From Pseudonocardia sp. ICBG1293 (GTDB taxonomy: Bacteria > Actinomycetota > Actinomycetes > Mycobacteriales > Pseudonocardiaceae): DNA of 64,000 bases. The DNA lies in NCBI RefSeq assembly GCF_020131355.1, contig NZ_JAHLEL010000009.1:124001-188000 (forward strand). Reading direction: 5' to 3'. Positions 41,511 to 50,879 of this stretch are shown here, piece by piece (the first letter of the stretch is position 1; every line of letters begins with the position of its first letter). Both the position numbers and the translations under genes were made by a program. The notes under the pieces are model-generated. The model was not told where the DNA came from and ran no database searches. It saw nothing but the letters and a program-made list of their open reading frames with translations.

Positions 41511-43510
41511 GCCAGCTTCTCCCACAGGAATCCGTAGGCCAGGGCGGCCATGTGGGCGGCCTGCGCGTTGTCCGCGGCGCCGCCGTGCCCGCCCTCGATG
41601 TTCTCGTAGTAGGTGACGTCGTGGCCGGCGGCCTCCAGCGCGGCGGTGAACTTGCGGGCGTGGCCGGGGTGCACCCGGTCGTCGCGGGTGGAGGTCAGCA
41701 GGATCGTCGGTGGGTAGTCGGCGTCCGGGTCGATCAGGTGGTACGGCGAGAACGTCCGGATGAACTCCCAGTCGTCGGTGTCCGGGTCGCCGTACTCGGC
41801 CATCCAGGAGGCGCCGGCGAGCAGGTGGCTGTAGCGCTTCATGTCCAGCAGCGGCACCTGGATGACGACCGCGCCGAACAGCTCCGGGTTGCGGACCAGC
41901 ATGTTCCCGGCCATCAGCCCGCCGTTGCTGCCGCCCTGCACCGCGAGGTGCGCGCGCGAGGTGACACCGCGGTCGATCAGGTCCCGGGCGACGGCGGCCA
42001 TGTCCTCGTAGGCGCGCGGGCGCTTCTCGCGCAGTGCCGCCCGGTGCCAGCGGGGGCCGTACTCGCCGCCGCCGCGCAGGTTCGCGACGGCGTACACGCC
42101 GCCGCGCTCCAGCCAGGACCGGCCGATGCCGCCGGAGTAGCCGGGCGTCATCGGGATCTCGAAGCCGCCGTAGCCGTAGAGCAGGGTGGGGGCGGAGCCG
42201 TCGAAGGGCAGGTCGGCCCGCCGGACCAGGAAGTACGGGACGCGGGTGCCGTCGTCGCTGGTCACGAAGTGCTGCTCGATGACGTGGCCGGACGCGTCGA
42301 AGAAGGCGGGCGCGCGGCGCAGCGGGCGGGGCGCCTCGCCGACCGTGGCGATCGACAGCGTCGAGGGGGTCAGGTAGTCGGTGACGATCAGCCAGACGTC
42401 GTCGCTCTCGTCGGCGTCGACCGCGGCCACGGTGACGCTGCCGAACTCCGGCGCCCCGACGAACGGCGCCCGCTCCCAGCCCTGCGCGCCGGGGGTGAGC
42501 ACGACCAGCCGGTCGACGACGTCCTCCAGCACGTCGAGCACGAGGTGGTGGCGGGTCCAGGCGTACCCGGCCAGCGAGGAGGAGTCGGTGGGCTCGAACA
42601 GCACCTCCCAGCCCGGGGTGCCGGCCAGGACGTCGTCGAGGCGGGCGGCGAGCAGCGAGCCCGCGGTGAACGCCCCCCAGTCCTCGCGCAGCTCGACGGT
42701 GCACCACTCGCGGTGCACGTCGGTCATCGCGGAGTCCGGGACGTCGATCCTGGTGAGGCTCCCGTCCGGGCCGATCAGGTGGAGCTCGTCGGCGTAGAAG
42801 GCCAGCGCCCGGCGCAGGAAGTCCCGCTCGAAACCGGGGGTGTGGTCGCGGAAGGCCGAGACACTGAGGTCGGTCTCCTCCCCGGCGAAGACGAGCTCGG
42901 CGGCCTCCAGGGCCTCGCCGCGGCGCAGCCGGCGCACCGTACGCGGGTAGCCCGAGGTCGTCATGGTTCCCGGGCCGAGGTCGGTGGACAGGTAGACGGT
43001 GTCGCGGTCGATCCAGCTCATCCCGCCCTTGGCCTCGGGCCGGGAGAACCCGCCCTCGACGAAGCTGCGGGTGGGGATGTCGAACTCGCGGGTGACGTCG
43101 GCGTCGGCGCCGCCACGGGACAGGTCGACCAGGGCGCGGTCGAGGTCCGGGCGCAGGAAGCGGGCCCCGTGCCACACCCAGTTCTCGCCCTCGGCGGCGT
43201 TGAGCGCGTCGACGTCGAGCAGCACCTCCCACTCGGTGTCGGCGCTGCGGTAGGACTCCGGGGTGGTGCGCCGCCACAGGCCGCGCGGGTGCTCCTCGTC
43301 GGTCCAGAAGTTGTAGTAGTGCCCGCCGCGGGCGGTGACGAACGGGATCCTGTCCCGGGAGTCGAGCACCTCGCGGACACCGGCCTCCAGCTCCGCGAAC
43401 AGCGGGCTGCCGGCCAGCCGCGTCCCGGTGCGGGCGTTGCGCTGCGCCACCCACTCCAGCGCCTCGGTGCCGGTGACGTCCTCGAGCCAGGCGTGCGGGT
43501 CGTTCGTCAT
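41507..43510 (-). CDS. S9 prolyl oligopeptidase family serine peptidase
   Basis: A 667-residue peptidase. Residues 1-400 form the N-terminal segment and beta-propeller (NDPHAWLEDVTGTEALEWVA, WIDRDTVYLSTDLG). The C-terminal alpha/beta hydrolase has the nucleophile in LAVQGGSNGGLMAGNMLVRN, the Asp in LLTSTRDDRVHPGHARKFTA and the His in YENIEGGHGGAADN. It cleaves short proline-containing peptides in the cytoplasm. I start at ATG 43510, and an upstream ATG at 43528 is also in frame. It is followed by the overlapping SIMPL gene and lies 14 bases after pxpA. Confidence 0.87.
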   Translation of the reverse strand: MTNDPHAWLEDVTGTEALEWVAQRNARTGTRLAGSPLFAELEAGVREVLDSRDRIPFVTARGGHYYNFWTDEEHPRGLWRRTTPESYRSADTEWEVLLDVDALNAAEGENWVWHGARFLRPDLDRALVDLSRGGADADVTREFDIPTRSFVEGGFSRPEAKGGMSWIDRDTVYLSTDLGPGTMTTSGYPRTVRRLRRGEALEAAELVFAGEETDLSVSAFRDHTPGFERDFLRRALAFYADELHLIGPDGSLTRIDVPDSAMTDVHREWCTVELREDWGAFTAGSLLAARLDDVLAGTPGWEVLFEPTDSSSLAGYAWTRHHLVLDVLEDVVDRLVVLTPGAQGWERAPFVGAPEFGSVTVAAVDADESDDVWLIVTDYLTPSTLSIATVGEAPRPLRRAPAFFDASGHVIEQHFVTSDDGTRVPYFLVRRADLPFDGSAPTLLYGYGGFEIPMTPGYSGGIGRSWLERGGVYAVANLRGGGEYGPRWHRAALREKRPRAYEDMAAVARDLIDRGVTSRAHLAVQGGSNGGLMAGNMLVRNPELFGAVVIQVPLLDMKRYSHLLAGASWMAEYGDPDTDDWEFIRTFSPYHLIDPDADYPPTILLTSTRDDRVHPGHARKFTAALEAAGHDVTYYENIEGGHGGAADNAQAAHMAALAYGFLWEKLA

Positions 43511-43524
43511 GCCCCGATCATCGC

Positions 43525-44283
43525 TCACACGAACGGTGCGACGGCGATCCCGGCCCGGTCGAGCGCGTCGCGGACCCGGCGGGCCGTGCCGACCGCGCCG
43601 GGGGAGTCGCCGTGCAGGCAGGCCGACTCCGCCCGGACGTCCACCTCCGTGCCGTCCACCGCGGTCACGACGCCGTCGGTGACCATCCGGACGAGGCGTT
43701 GCGCGGCGGTGCCGGCGTCGTCGAGCAGCGCGTCCGGCTCGCCCCGCGGCACGAGGCTACCCTCGGGGGTGTAGCCGCGGTCGACGAAGAATTCGCCGAC
43801 GGCACGCAGCCCGGCCGCGTCGGCCTCGGCGAGCAGCGCCGACCCGGGCAGGCCGAGCACCGGCAGCGACGGGTCGTAGGCCCGCACCGCGTCGACGACG
43901 GCGCGGGCCTGCGCGGTGTGCGTGCGGGTGGCGTTGTAGAGGGCGCCGTGCGGCTTGACGTAGCGGACCCGGGTGCCCGCCACCCGGCACAGCGCCTCCA
44001 GCCCGCCGATCTGGTAGAGCACGTCGTCGGTCAGCGCGGCCGGCTCGATGTCGAGGAAGCGGCGCCCGAAGCCGCGCAGGTCCGGGTAGGACACCTGGGC
44101 GCCGACGACGACCCCCGCCGCGGCCGCCCCGGTGGTGGCCGCCCGCAGCGTCGAGGGGTCCCCGGCGTGGAACCCGCAGGCGACGTTGGCCGAGGTGACG
44201 AGGCCGAGCATCGCCTCGTCGTCGCCGAGGGTCCAGCGCCCCCAGGACTCGCCGAGGTCGGCGTTCAGATCGATCGTGCGCAC
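43525..44283 (-). CDS. pxpA: 5-oxoprolinase subunit A (LamB/YcsF family)
   Basis: A 252-residue protein whose start RTIDLNADLGESWGRW is the LamB/YcsF hallmark. It continues SANVACGFHAGDPSTLRAAT, VSYPDLRGFGRRFLDIEPAA, YVKPHGALYNATRTH and DRGYTPEGSLVPRGEPDALL. GTG 44283 has GAGG eight bases upstream and gives the family length. PxpA hydrolyses 5-oxoproline together with PxpB and PxpC. Neither partner is in the window, so this copy stands alone. The upstream gap has two related palindromes that may regulate it. Confidence 0.87.
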   Translation of the reverse strand: MRTIDLNADLGESWGRWTLGDDEAMLGLVTSANVACGFHAGDPSTLRAATTGAAAAGVVVGAQVSYPDLRGFGRRFLDIEPAALTDDVLYQIGGLEALCRVAGTRVRYVKPHGALYNATRTHTAQARAVVDAVRAYDPSLPVLGLPGSALLAEADAAGLRAVGEFFVDRGYTPEGSLVPRGEPDALLDDAGTAAQRLVRMVTDGVVTAVDGTEVDVRAESACLHGDSPGAVGTARRVRDALDRAGIAVAPFV

Positions 44284-44389
44284 GGCGTGGTCCTCGAGGT
44301 CGGCGGCGGAGGTCCGGTCCAGTGTGACCGGCCCGTGCCCGCCGCCGGTCCGTGCTGCCGCCGCTGCCCGGCCGGGTGGGGAGGTCACC

Positions 44390-44416
44390 GGAATCGCTTA
44401 CCCGGTAAGCGGGTTC
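44390..44416. repeat. palindromic element, copy 1
   Basis: CGCTTACC-C-GGTAAGCG at 44395-44411 is a perfect dyad flanked by GAAT and GGTTCGG. It is a shorter relative of the element at 44493 and lies about 110 bases before the pxpA start. It could be an operator or a stem in the leader. Confidence 0.6.
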
Positions 44417-44492
44417 GGTCGGGGGCCACCCCGGGGGCGGCCGGCGGGCGCCCGCCCGGTCGGCGCCACCGCCCGGTGCACGGGCAGGGAGA

Positions 44493-44529
44493 CCGGCGAA
44501 CTCGCTTACCGGGTGAGCGAGTTCGCCGG
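44493..44529. repeat. palindromic element, copy 2 (37-base near-perfect dyad)
   Basis: CCGGCGAACTCGCTTACC is followed by one G and then its complement with a single G-T wobble. The inner part matches copy 1. It lies about 110 bases beyond the AviRa-like stop and could end that transcript, or both copies could bind one regulator. Confidence 0.65.
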
Positions 44530-44637
44530 AGGGACTGTCCTGCCCTCCGGCATCGGCCCTCCGGCATCCCGCCCACCCGATCCCGCTCCTCGGCCGGGCC
44601 GGCGTCCCGGTCCGCCTGGCCGGCCCGGGGACCCGCA

Positions 44638-45507
44638 TCAGGCGCTCCGCAGGTCCTCCGCCCGCACGAGCACGGCGGCCCGGTGCCCCGCGCGGACCCG
44701 CTCCCGCGGTCGTACCCCGGGCGGCAGCGGTACCGTGCGGCCCCGCCCGACGGCGACGACCACGGCGTCCGGGCGCAGGACGGACGCGACCGCACGCAGG
44801 AACCCGACCTCGGGATGCCCGGCGTACGCGGCGCACGGGTGGGTCGGGTCCGGGGCGTCGGCGCCCGGGGAGAGGCCCGCCCAGGTCGTCCGGCGCCCGT
44901 GCGGCAGATCGGCCAGGACGAGGTCCGGTCCGCCGGCCCCGTCCGGCCCCGAGACCGTGCTCGGCCCCGAGGCCCCGTCCGGTCCCGGGGCGCTGCCCGC
45001 TCCCGGGACGGTGTCCGGCCAGGGGACGGCGTCGGGCGGGGCGGCGAGTGCGGTGCGGACGGCGACGGTGTCCCGGGCGTCGGCGACGGCGACCGACCAG
45101 GTCGGCGTGCCCGCCGGGACCAGGGTGCGGGCGGCGGCCGCGGCGTCGGCGTAGCCGGGCTTGTCGTACCGCTCGGCGAGCGCGTCGAGCTCCTCGGCGC
45201 GGGCCGCGAGGCCGCCCGGGCCGAGCAGCGCCAGGTTGCGCCGCGCCAGGTCGAGCGGATCCGGATCGGCGTCGGTGCCGATCAGTCGGGTGATGCCCGG
45301 GACCAGCAGCCCGAGCACGGCCAGGGTCGCCCCCGCTCCGCAGCACGGGTCCCACACGGTGACCGGGCCGTCGCCGGGCAGGTGCTCACGGGCGCGCCCG
45401 GCGAGCTCGACGGTCAGCCGGACCGGCAGGGTCGGACGGCCCGGTGCCGAGGCCAGCACCGCGTCGAGGGCCGCATGGTTCGCGGCGGGGGCGTGGCGGT
45501 ACTGCAC
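44638..45507 (-). CDS. AviRa-like 23S rRNA methyltransferase
   Basis: A 289-residue SAM methyltransferase. After YRHAPAANHAALDAVLASAP and GRPTLPVRLTVELAGRA come motif I VTVWDPCCGAGATLAVLGLL, then LIGTDADPDPLDLARRNLAL, AERYDKPGYADAAAAARTL and the catalytic-site LVLADLPHGRRTTWAG. This order closely resembles AviRa, which methylates 23S rRNA (G2535) and gives avilamycin resistance. The match is from memory of the family. A Gly/Pro/Asp/Ser-rich stretch of about 30 residues is inserted before motif IV. No orthosomycin genes are nearby, so a housekeeping or intrinsic-resistance role is likely. Confidence 0.7.
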   Translation of the reverse strand: MQYRHAPAANHAALDAVLASAPGRPTLPVRLTVELAGRAREHLPGDGPVTVWDPCCGAGATLAVLGLLVPGITRLIGTDADPDPLDLARRNLALLGPGGLAARAEELDALAERYDKPGYADAAAAARTLVPAGTPTWSVAVADARDTVAVRTALAAPPDAVPWPDTVPGAGSAPGPDGASGPSTVSGPDGAGGPDLVLADLPHGRRTTWAGLSPGADAPDPTHPCAAYAGHPEVGFLRAVASVLRPDAVVVAVGRGRTVPLPPGVRPRERVRAGHRAAVLVRAEDLRSA

Positions 45508-45564
45508 CGGACCAGTCCAGCAGCCGGGGCCGGGCCGCGGGCCGGCGGGGCGGACGACGGACGG

Positions 45565-45768
45565 TCAGCGGGTGCGGCGGTGCAGCCAGAACGCCACCCC
45601 GCCGACCAGCAGCGCCACCACCACCACCAGCGCGAGGACGACCTGCGACCCCGCGGTCCCGGCCAGGTAGCTCAGCGGGAGCCCGGCCAGCGCGATGATC
45701 AGCACCCAGGCGACCACCCGGCGGGTCGCGGGGCCCTCCGGGCCGGGTGTGTTCCGATCGTGCTCCAT
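45565..45768 (-). CDS. small two-helix membrane protein
   Basis: A 67-residue protein. The first 15 residues are polar (MEHDRNTPGPEGPATRR). Two membrane helices follow (VVAWVLIIALAGLPLSYLAG and VVLALVVVVALLVGGVAFWL), and it ends HRRTR. I recognise no family. It stands alone between ppc and the AviRa-like gene. Confidence 0.55.
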   Translation of the reverse strand: MEHDRNTPGPEGPATRRVVAWVLIIALAGLPLSYLAGTAGSQVVLALVVVVALLVGGVAFWLHRRTR

Positions 45769-45815
45769 GTCCGGAACGTACCGGTCCGGGTGGCGCCCCG
45801 CCGCGACCGGCGTGC

Positions 45816-48584
45816 TCAGCCGGTGTTCTTCATCCCCGCCGCGATCCCGTTGATCGTCAGCAACAGGGCCCGCTCCAGGTCCGGGTCCGGCTCCTCGCCG
45901 GCGGCCCGGCGCTGCGCGAGCAGCTCGACCTGCAGGTGGTGCAGCGGCTCCAGGTAGGCGTCGCGCACCGACAGCGTCCCGCGCAGCACCGGGTGCCGGG
46001 CGAGCAGCCGCTCCTCCCCGGTCACCGCGAGCAGCTCACGGCGGGTCAGCTCGTGCTCGGTCCGGACCTGGGCGAACAGGCCCTGCTGCTCGGGGTCGAC
46101 GAGCGTCGCGACGTAGTTCGACGCGATCCGCAGGTCGGTCTTGGCCAGCGTCATCTCGACGTTGCCCAGCAGGTTGCGGAAGAACGCCCACTCCCGCATC
46201 TCGGCGAGCTCCTCGCCGTAACCGGCCTCCCGGGCGGCGCGCAGGCCCGAGCCCAGGCCGTACCAGCCGGGCACGACCATGCGGGTCTGCGTCCAGCCGA
46301 ACACCCACGGGATCGCGCGCAGGTCGTCCAGCGTCGGCTCGCCCTGCCCGGGCCGCTTCGACGGCCGCGACCCCACGTTGAGCCTGCCCAGCTCCTCGAC
46401 CGGCGTCGCCGCGGTGAAGAACAGCGGCAGTCCCGGGTCCTCGACGAGCGTCCGGTAGGTCGCGGTGGCCGCCTCGGACACGCAGTCCATGACCTCGTCC
46501 CACCGCTTCAGCGTGTCCGCGGGCCAGCGCGACGCCTGGTGCAGCAACGACGCGTCCAGCATCGAGGCCAGCAGGATCTCCAGGTTGTCGTGGGCCAGGC
46601 TGGGCAGCGAGTACTTGTCGGAGATGACCTCGCCCTGCTCGGTGAGCTTCATGGTCGCGTCGACCGACCCGAACGGCGCCGACGCGATGGCCTCACCCGC
46701 CGGTCCGCCACCGCGCCCGACCGACCCGCCGCGGCCGTGGAACAGCCGCAGCCGTACCCCGTGCTCGGCGGCCACGTCGCGCAGCTGGCGCTGGGCCCGG
46801 TGGATCTGCCACTGCGACGCGGTGATCCCGGCTCCCTTGTTGGAGTCGGAGTAGCCGAGCATGATCTCCTGCAGGTCGCCGCGGTTGCGGACCTGCTGCC
46901 GATAGCCGGGGTCGGCGAGCAGGCCCTCCAGCAGCTCGCCCGCGCGCGACAGCTCCTCCACCGTCTCGAACAGCGGGACCAGGTCGATCGAGGAGCGCGG
47001 CTCGTCGCCGATCTCCACCATGTACGCCTCGCGGGCGAGCACCGCCACGGCGAGCAGGTCGTCGACGTCGCGGGCCATCGACACGATGTAGGTGCGCACG
47101 ACCTCCTCGCCGAACTCGTGCTGCAGCTCGTGCACCGTGTCGAACAGGTCCAGCACCGGCGCGGCCGCCTCGGGCACGCCGTAGTGGCGGCGGAACAGCG
47201 GCCGCCGCGACCGCAGCTCGCCCGAGAGCAGCTCCCGGCGCTCCTCGCGGCTGAGCTCGGCGTAGGGGCGGTCCAGCTCGCCGAGGGCGTCGAAGACCGC
47301 CCCGAGCGCGTCGTGGTGCTTCTGGGAGTGCTCGCGCACGTCCAGCTCCACCAGGTGCAGCCCGAGCGCGCGGGCCGAGCGGACCGCCCGGGCCAGGGTG
47401 CCCGCCGCGATCCGCGCGCCGTGGTGCCCGCGCAGCGACCGGTCGACCACGAGCAGGTCCTCCAGGAACCCGGCGGCCCCGAGATAGTCGACGCCCGGCT
47501 CGTGCGCCGCCCCGGTCGCGATCCGCCGCCGGGTGTTCTCCAGCCGGGCCGCGACGTAGGACAGCTTCAGCCGGTAGGGCTCGTGCGCGTTGAGCCGGAT
47601 GTAGCGGTCGTGCACCGCGGGCAGGGCGCGCCGGTCGCGGGCCAGCGAGCCGCGCAGCTCCTCCGACACCCCCATCACCCGGGTCGACACCGACAGCTCG
47701 AAGATCAGCTTCTCGACCAGCTCGGACTGGATCCGGATCGCCCGGTCGGCGTTGAGCTGCAGCACCTCGCGGGTGACCGCCGGGGTGACGTTGGGGTTGC
47801 CGTCGCGGTCGCCGCCGACCCAGGAGCCCAGCACCAGCGGACGGGCGTCGTCGGGGATCGTCAGGCCGGCCTCGGCGGCCTCGCGGGCGAACTCGCCGAG
47901 CAGGTCGGGGACGGTGCGCTCGCCGAGTCGCGCGGCGAACCAGGCGACGTTGCGGGCCTCGTCGATCACCATCGGCTTGCCGGGACGGATGTCGTCGGTC
48001 TGCCACAGCAGGTCGACCAGCGCGGCGAGCTCGTCGTCGGGGGCCTCCCGGTCCAGGGCGTCGACGACGCGACGCAGGATCCCCAGCACCGACTGACGGG
48101 TGGACTCGGTCGGGTGCGCGGTGAACACCGGGCGCAGCTCGGCGCGGGCCAGCACGTCGGCGACCTCGTCCGGGTCGGCCTCGGTCGCCAGCCGGCGCAG
48201 CACCGTGCGCAGCGGCCGGGCGTCGGCCGGGCGCAGCGCCCGCAGCTCCCGCGAGCGGTGCAGCTGCTCGGCGACGTTGGCCAGCTGGAAGTACTGGGAG
48301 AACGCGCGGGCCAGCAGCACCGCGGTACCGGTGTCGATGCCGTCGAGCAGCGCCGCGACGACGTCCGGGCCCGCTTCCCCGCGCGCCGAGTCGCGCGCCG
48401 CCCGGCGCACCTTCTCCACCAGCTCCAGCACCTCGGGTCCGGACTCGTCGGACAGCGTGCGCCCGAGCATCGTCGACAGCCGCCGGATGTCGGCCCGCAG
48501 AGCCTTCTGCTCGGTCTCGCTGACCACACCCGAGTGCGCGGTCAGCGAGTCGGGGGCGAGTGCGGTGGTCTCCGAGGGGGTCAC
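45816..48584 (-). CDS. ppc: phosphoenolpyruvate carboxylase
   Basis: A 922-residue enzyme that carboxylates PEP to oxaloacetate. It carries the bacterial signatures ELRPVFTAHPTESTRQSVLG (catalytic His), VLGSWVGGDRDGNPNVTPAV, IMLGYSDSNKGAGITASQWQ (catalytic Lys) and RLFHGRGGSVGRGGGPAGEA. The C-terminus ends GIAAGMKNTG, the conserved MxNTG that forms part of the aspartate-inhibition and active site. GTG 48584 gives the normal length, and upstream frame extensions are Pro/Arg-rich shadows. It is divergent from the GH42 gene. Confidence 0.95.
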   Translation of the reverse strand: MTPSETTALAPDSLTAHSGVVSETEQKALRADIRRLSTMLGRTLSDESGPEVLELVEKVRRAARDSARGEAGPDVVAALLDGIDTGTAVLLARAFSQYFQLANVAEQLHRSRELRALRPADARPLRTVLRRLATEADPDEVADVLARAELRPVFTAHPTESTRQSVLGILRRVVDALDREAPDDELAALVDLLWQTDDIRPGKPMVIDEARNVAWFAARLGERTVPDLLGEFAREAAEAGLTIPDDARPLVLGSWVGGDRDGNPNVTPAVTREVLQLNADRAIRIQSELVEKLIFELSVSTRVMGVSEELRGSLARDRRALPAVHDRYIRLNAHEPYRLKLSYVAARLENTRRRIATGAAHEPGVDYLGAAGFLEDLLVVDRSLRGHHGARIAAGTLARAVRSARALGLHLVELDVREHSQKHHDALGAVFDALGELDRPYAELSREERRELLSGELRSRRPLFRRHYGVPEAAAPVLDLFDTVHELQHEFGEEVVRTYIVSMARDVDDLLAVAVLAREAYMVEIGDEPRSSIDLVPLFETVEELSRAGELLEGLLADPGYRQQVRNRGDLQEIMLGYSDSNKGAGITASQWQIHRAQRQLRDVAAEHGVRLRLFHGRGGSVGRGGGPAGEAIASAPFGSVDATMKLTEQGEVISDKYSLPSLAHDNLEILLASMLDASLLHQASRWPADTLKRWDEVMDCVSEAATATYRTLVEDPGLPLFFTAATPVEELGRLNVGSRPSKRPGQGEPTLDDLRAIPWVFGWTQTRMVVPGWYGLGSGLRAAREAGYGEELAEMREWAFFRNLLGNVEMTLAKTDLRIASNYVATLVDPEQQGLFAQVRTEHELTRRELLAVTGEERLLARHPVLRGTLSVRDAYLEPLHHLQVELLAQRRAAGEEPDPDLERALLLTINGIAAGMKNTG

Positions 48585-48790
48585 GCAGGCTCTCCGGTTC
48601 TCCGCGTGGCGACGCGGGTCGGGACGGGCCGCTCGCATCGTCGGGAACGGGGGTGGGGCCCCGGCATCGTCCCCCGCCGTCGCGGGGCGGGGCCATCGCT
48701 GGCGTCGCCCGTAACCCCGGGGAAACCGACCCGAACGAAGTCGGACACATCCGCACGACATCGCACACGGCGGGACGCCAGAATGACCCC

Positions 48791-50809
48791 ATGACCCGCT
48801 GGCTGCGTCCCACCCCCGGCGTCTCCCGCCCCCGGATCGAGTACGGGGCCGACTACAACCCCGAGCAGTGGCCGCACGCGGTCCGGGTGCGCGACGTCGC
48901 GCTCATGCGCGAGGCCGGCGTGACCGTCGCGACGGTCGGGGTCTTCTCCTGGGCGCTGCTGCAGCCCGCGCCGGACCGCTGGGACCTCGACTGGCTCGGC
49001 GACGTGCTGGACCTGCTGCACGAGGGCGGCATCGCCGTCGACCTGGCCACGGGCACCGCGTCACCGCCGCTGTGGATGCACCGCCTGCACCCGGAGATCC
49101 TCGCCGTCGACGCGGACGGGCGGATCCTGGCCCCCGGCGGCCGCCAGCACCACCGGCCCACCTCGCCGGTGTTCCGTCGGTACGCCCTCGACCTGGTCGC
49201 GCGCCTGGCCCGCCGGTTCGGCGACCACCCCGCGCTCGCCGCCTGGCACGTGTCCAACGAGCTGGGGTGCCACGACGTCCACGACCACTCCGAGGACGCC
49301 GCCGTCGCGTTCCGGGCCTGGCTGCGCGCCCGCCACGGCGACCTCGACGCGCTGAACCGGGCCTGGGGAACCGCGTTCTGGTCCCAGCACTACGGCGACT
49401 GGGAGGAGATCGGCACCCCGCGCCGCACCGGTCCCGGCACCCATCCCAACCCGTCCCAGCAGCTCGACTTCGCCCGCTTCTGCTCCGACGCGCTGCTCGA
49501 CCACCTGCGCGCCGAACGCGACCTGCTGCGTGCGCTCACCCCGGACGTCCCGGTGACCACGAACTTCATGGTGATGGGCGAGACCAGCGGGATGGACTAC
49601 GCGACGTGGGCGGGCGAGGTCGACGTCGTCGCCAACGACCACTACGTCGTCCCGGGCCCCGACGCGCGCGACGAGCTGTCGTTCTCGGCGAACCTCACCG
49701 GCAACCTGGCGGGCGGGCACCCGTGGTGGCTGATGGAGCACTCGACCTCGGCGGTGAACTGGCAGCCGGTCAACCGGGCGAAGCGCCCCGGTGAGCTCGC
49801 CCGCGACGCGCTCACCCACCTCGCGCACGGTGCCGACGCGCTCTGCTTCTTCCAGTGGCGCCAGTCCGCGGCGGGCACCGAGAAGTTCCACTCGGCGATG
49901 GTCCCGCACGCCGGCCCGGACTCGGCGGTGTTCCGCGACGTCACCGCGCTCGGCGCGACCCTGCGCGACCTGGCCCCGGTGGCCGGGTCGCGGCGGGTCC
50001 CGGCGCGTGCGGCGGTGCTGTGGGACTGGCCGTCGTGGTGGGCCGCCGAGCAGCCCTCCACCCCCACCACCGAGCTGCGCTACAAGGCCGAGGCGCTGGG
50101 CTGGTACCGGACGTTCCTCGACGCCGGGGTGCGCGCCGACGTCGTGCCCGCCGACCGCGACCTGTCCGGTTACGAGCTGGTCGTCGCGCCGGTGCTGCAC
50201 GTCGTCGGGCCGGCCCGCGCGGCCGCGCTCACCGCGTTCGTCGGGGCCGGCGGGCACCTGGTGACCACCTACTTCTCCGGCACCGTCGACGACGACGCGC
50301 ACGCCCTGCTCGGCGGCTACCCGGGTGCGCTGCGCGAGCTCCTGGGGATCCGGGTCGAGGAGTTCGCGCCGCTCGACCCGGGCGCCACCGTCGAGCTCGA
50401 CGACGGCTCGACCGGTGACCTCTGGAGCGAGGCCGTGCAGGTGGTGGACCCGGCGGTGCAGGTGCTGGCCCGCTGGACCGGCGGTGGCACCGACCCGGCC
50501 GCGGGTGACCTGGCCGGGCTGCCCGCGGTGACCCGTCGTCCGGTCGGGGGCGGGTCGGCGACCTACGTCCCGACCCGGCTCGCCGACCGCGCCCCCTTGC
50601 TGCGACGCCTGCTGGCCGCCGCCGGGATCGGGTCCGAGTTGCCCGGCGAGCTGCGGGGACGGGTGGAGCTCGTCCGCAGGGAGGGGTTCCGGTTCCTGGT
50701 CAACCGCGGCGACACCGCCGTCGACCTGGGGCCGCTGGGCGTGTCGGAGGTGCTCGCCGGCCGGGCCGGGACCCTCCCTCCGCGCGGGGTTACCGTCCTC
50801 CGGGACTGA
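48791..50809 (+). CDS. GH42 beta-galactosidase
   Basis: A 672-residue glycoside hydrolase of family 42. The TIM barrel starts IEYGADYNPEQWP, the acid/base Glu157 is in AWHVSNELGCHDVHDHSEDA, and the nucleophile Glu316 is in PWWLMEHSTSAVNWQPVNRA. The trimerisation domain (about 400-600) and a small C-terminal beta domain follow. It lacks a signal peptide, so it cleaves galactosides inside the cell. No sugar permease or LacI regulator is adjacent. A hairpin terminator follows four bases after the stop. Confidence 0.9.
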   Translation: MTRWLRPTPGVSRPRIEYGADYNPEQWPHAVRVRDVALMREAGVTVATVGVFSWALLQPAPDRWDLDWLGDVLDLLHEGGIAVDLATGTASPPLWMHRLHPEILAVDADGRILAPGGRQHHRPTSPVFRRYALDLVARLARRFGDHPALAAWHVSNELGCHDVHDHSEDAAVAFRAWLRARHGDLDALNRAWGTAFWSQHYGDWEEIGTPRRTGPGTHPNPSQQLDFARFCSDALLDHLRAERDLLRALTPDVPVTTNFMVMGETSGMDYATWAGEVDVVANDHYVVPGPDARDELSFSANLTGNLAGGHPWWLMEHSTSAVNWQPVNRAKRPGELARDALTHLAHGADALCFFQWRQSAAGTEKFHSAMVPHAGPDSAVFRDVTALGATLRDLAPVAGSRRVPARAAVLWDWPSWWAAEQPSTPTTELRYKAEALGWYRTFLDAGVRADVVPADRDLSGYELVVAPVLHVVGPARAAALTAFVGAGGHLVTTYFSGTVDDDAHALLGGYPGALRELLGIRVEEFAPLDPGATVELDDGSTGDLWSEAVQVVDPAVQVLARWTGGGTDPAAGDLAGLPAVTRRPVGGGSATYVPTRLADRAPLLRRLLAAAGIGSELPGELRGRVELVRREGFRFLVNRGDTAVDLGPLGVSEVLAGRAGTLPPRGVTVLRD

Positions 50810-50812
50810 ATC

Positions 50813-50846
50813 GCACGTTCCTGCCCCGGGGAGGGCGGGAACGTGC
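50813..50846. terminator. terminator of the GH42 gene
   Basis: A 14-base stem (GCACGTTCCTGCCC with its complement at 50833-50846, one G-T pair) with a six-base loop begins four bases after the galactosidase stop. Confidence 0.75.
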
Positions 50847-50879
50847 AGCCCGGCGGCAGCAGGAGCGGGGCGCGGACAG

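Larger units (their letters stand above)
44284..44637. other. 354-base non-coding gap upstream of pxpA
   Basis: No gene is supported here. The gap separates the end of the AviRa-like gene from the pxpA start, both on the minus strand. It contains two copies of a palindromic element, listed separately. The rest is GC-rich sequence without clear signals. Confidence 0.6.

Noticed and set aside
45747-48794. 1015-codon open frame on the plus strand opposite ppc
   Set aside because: It is a shadow of ppc; composition is His/Gln/Arg/Gly-rich, no motif is visible, and ppc is certain.
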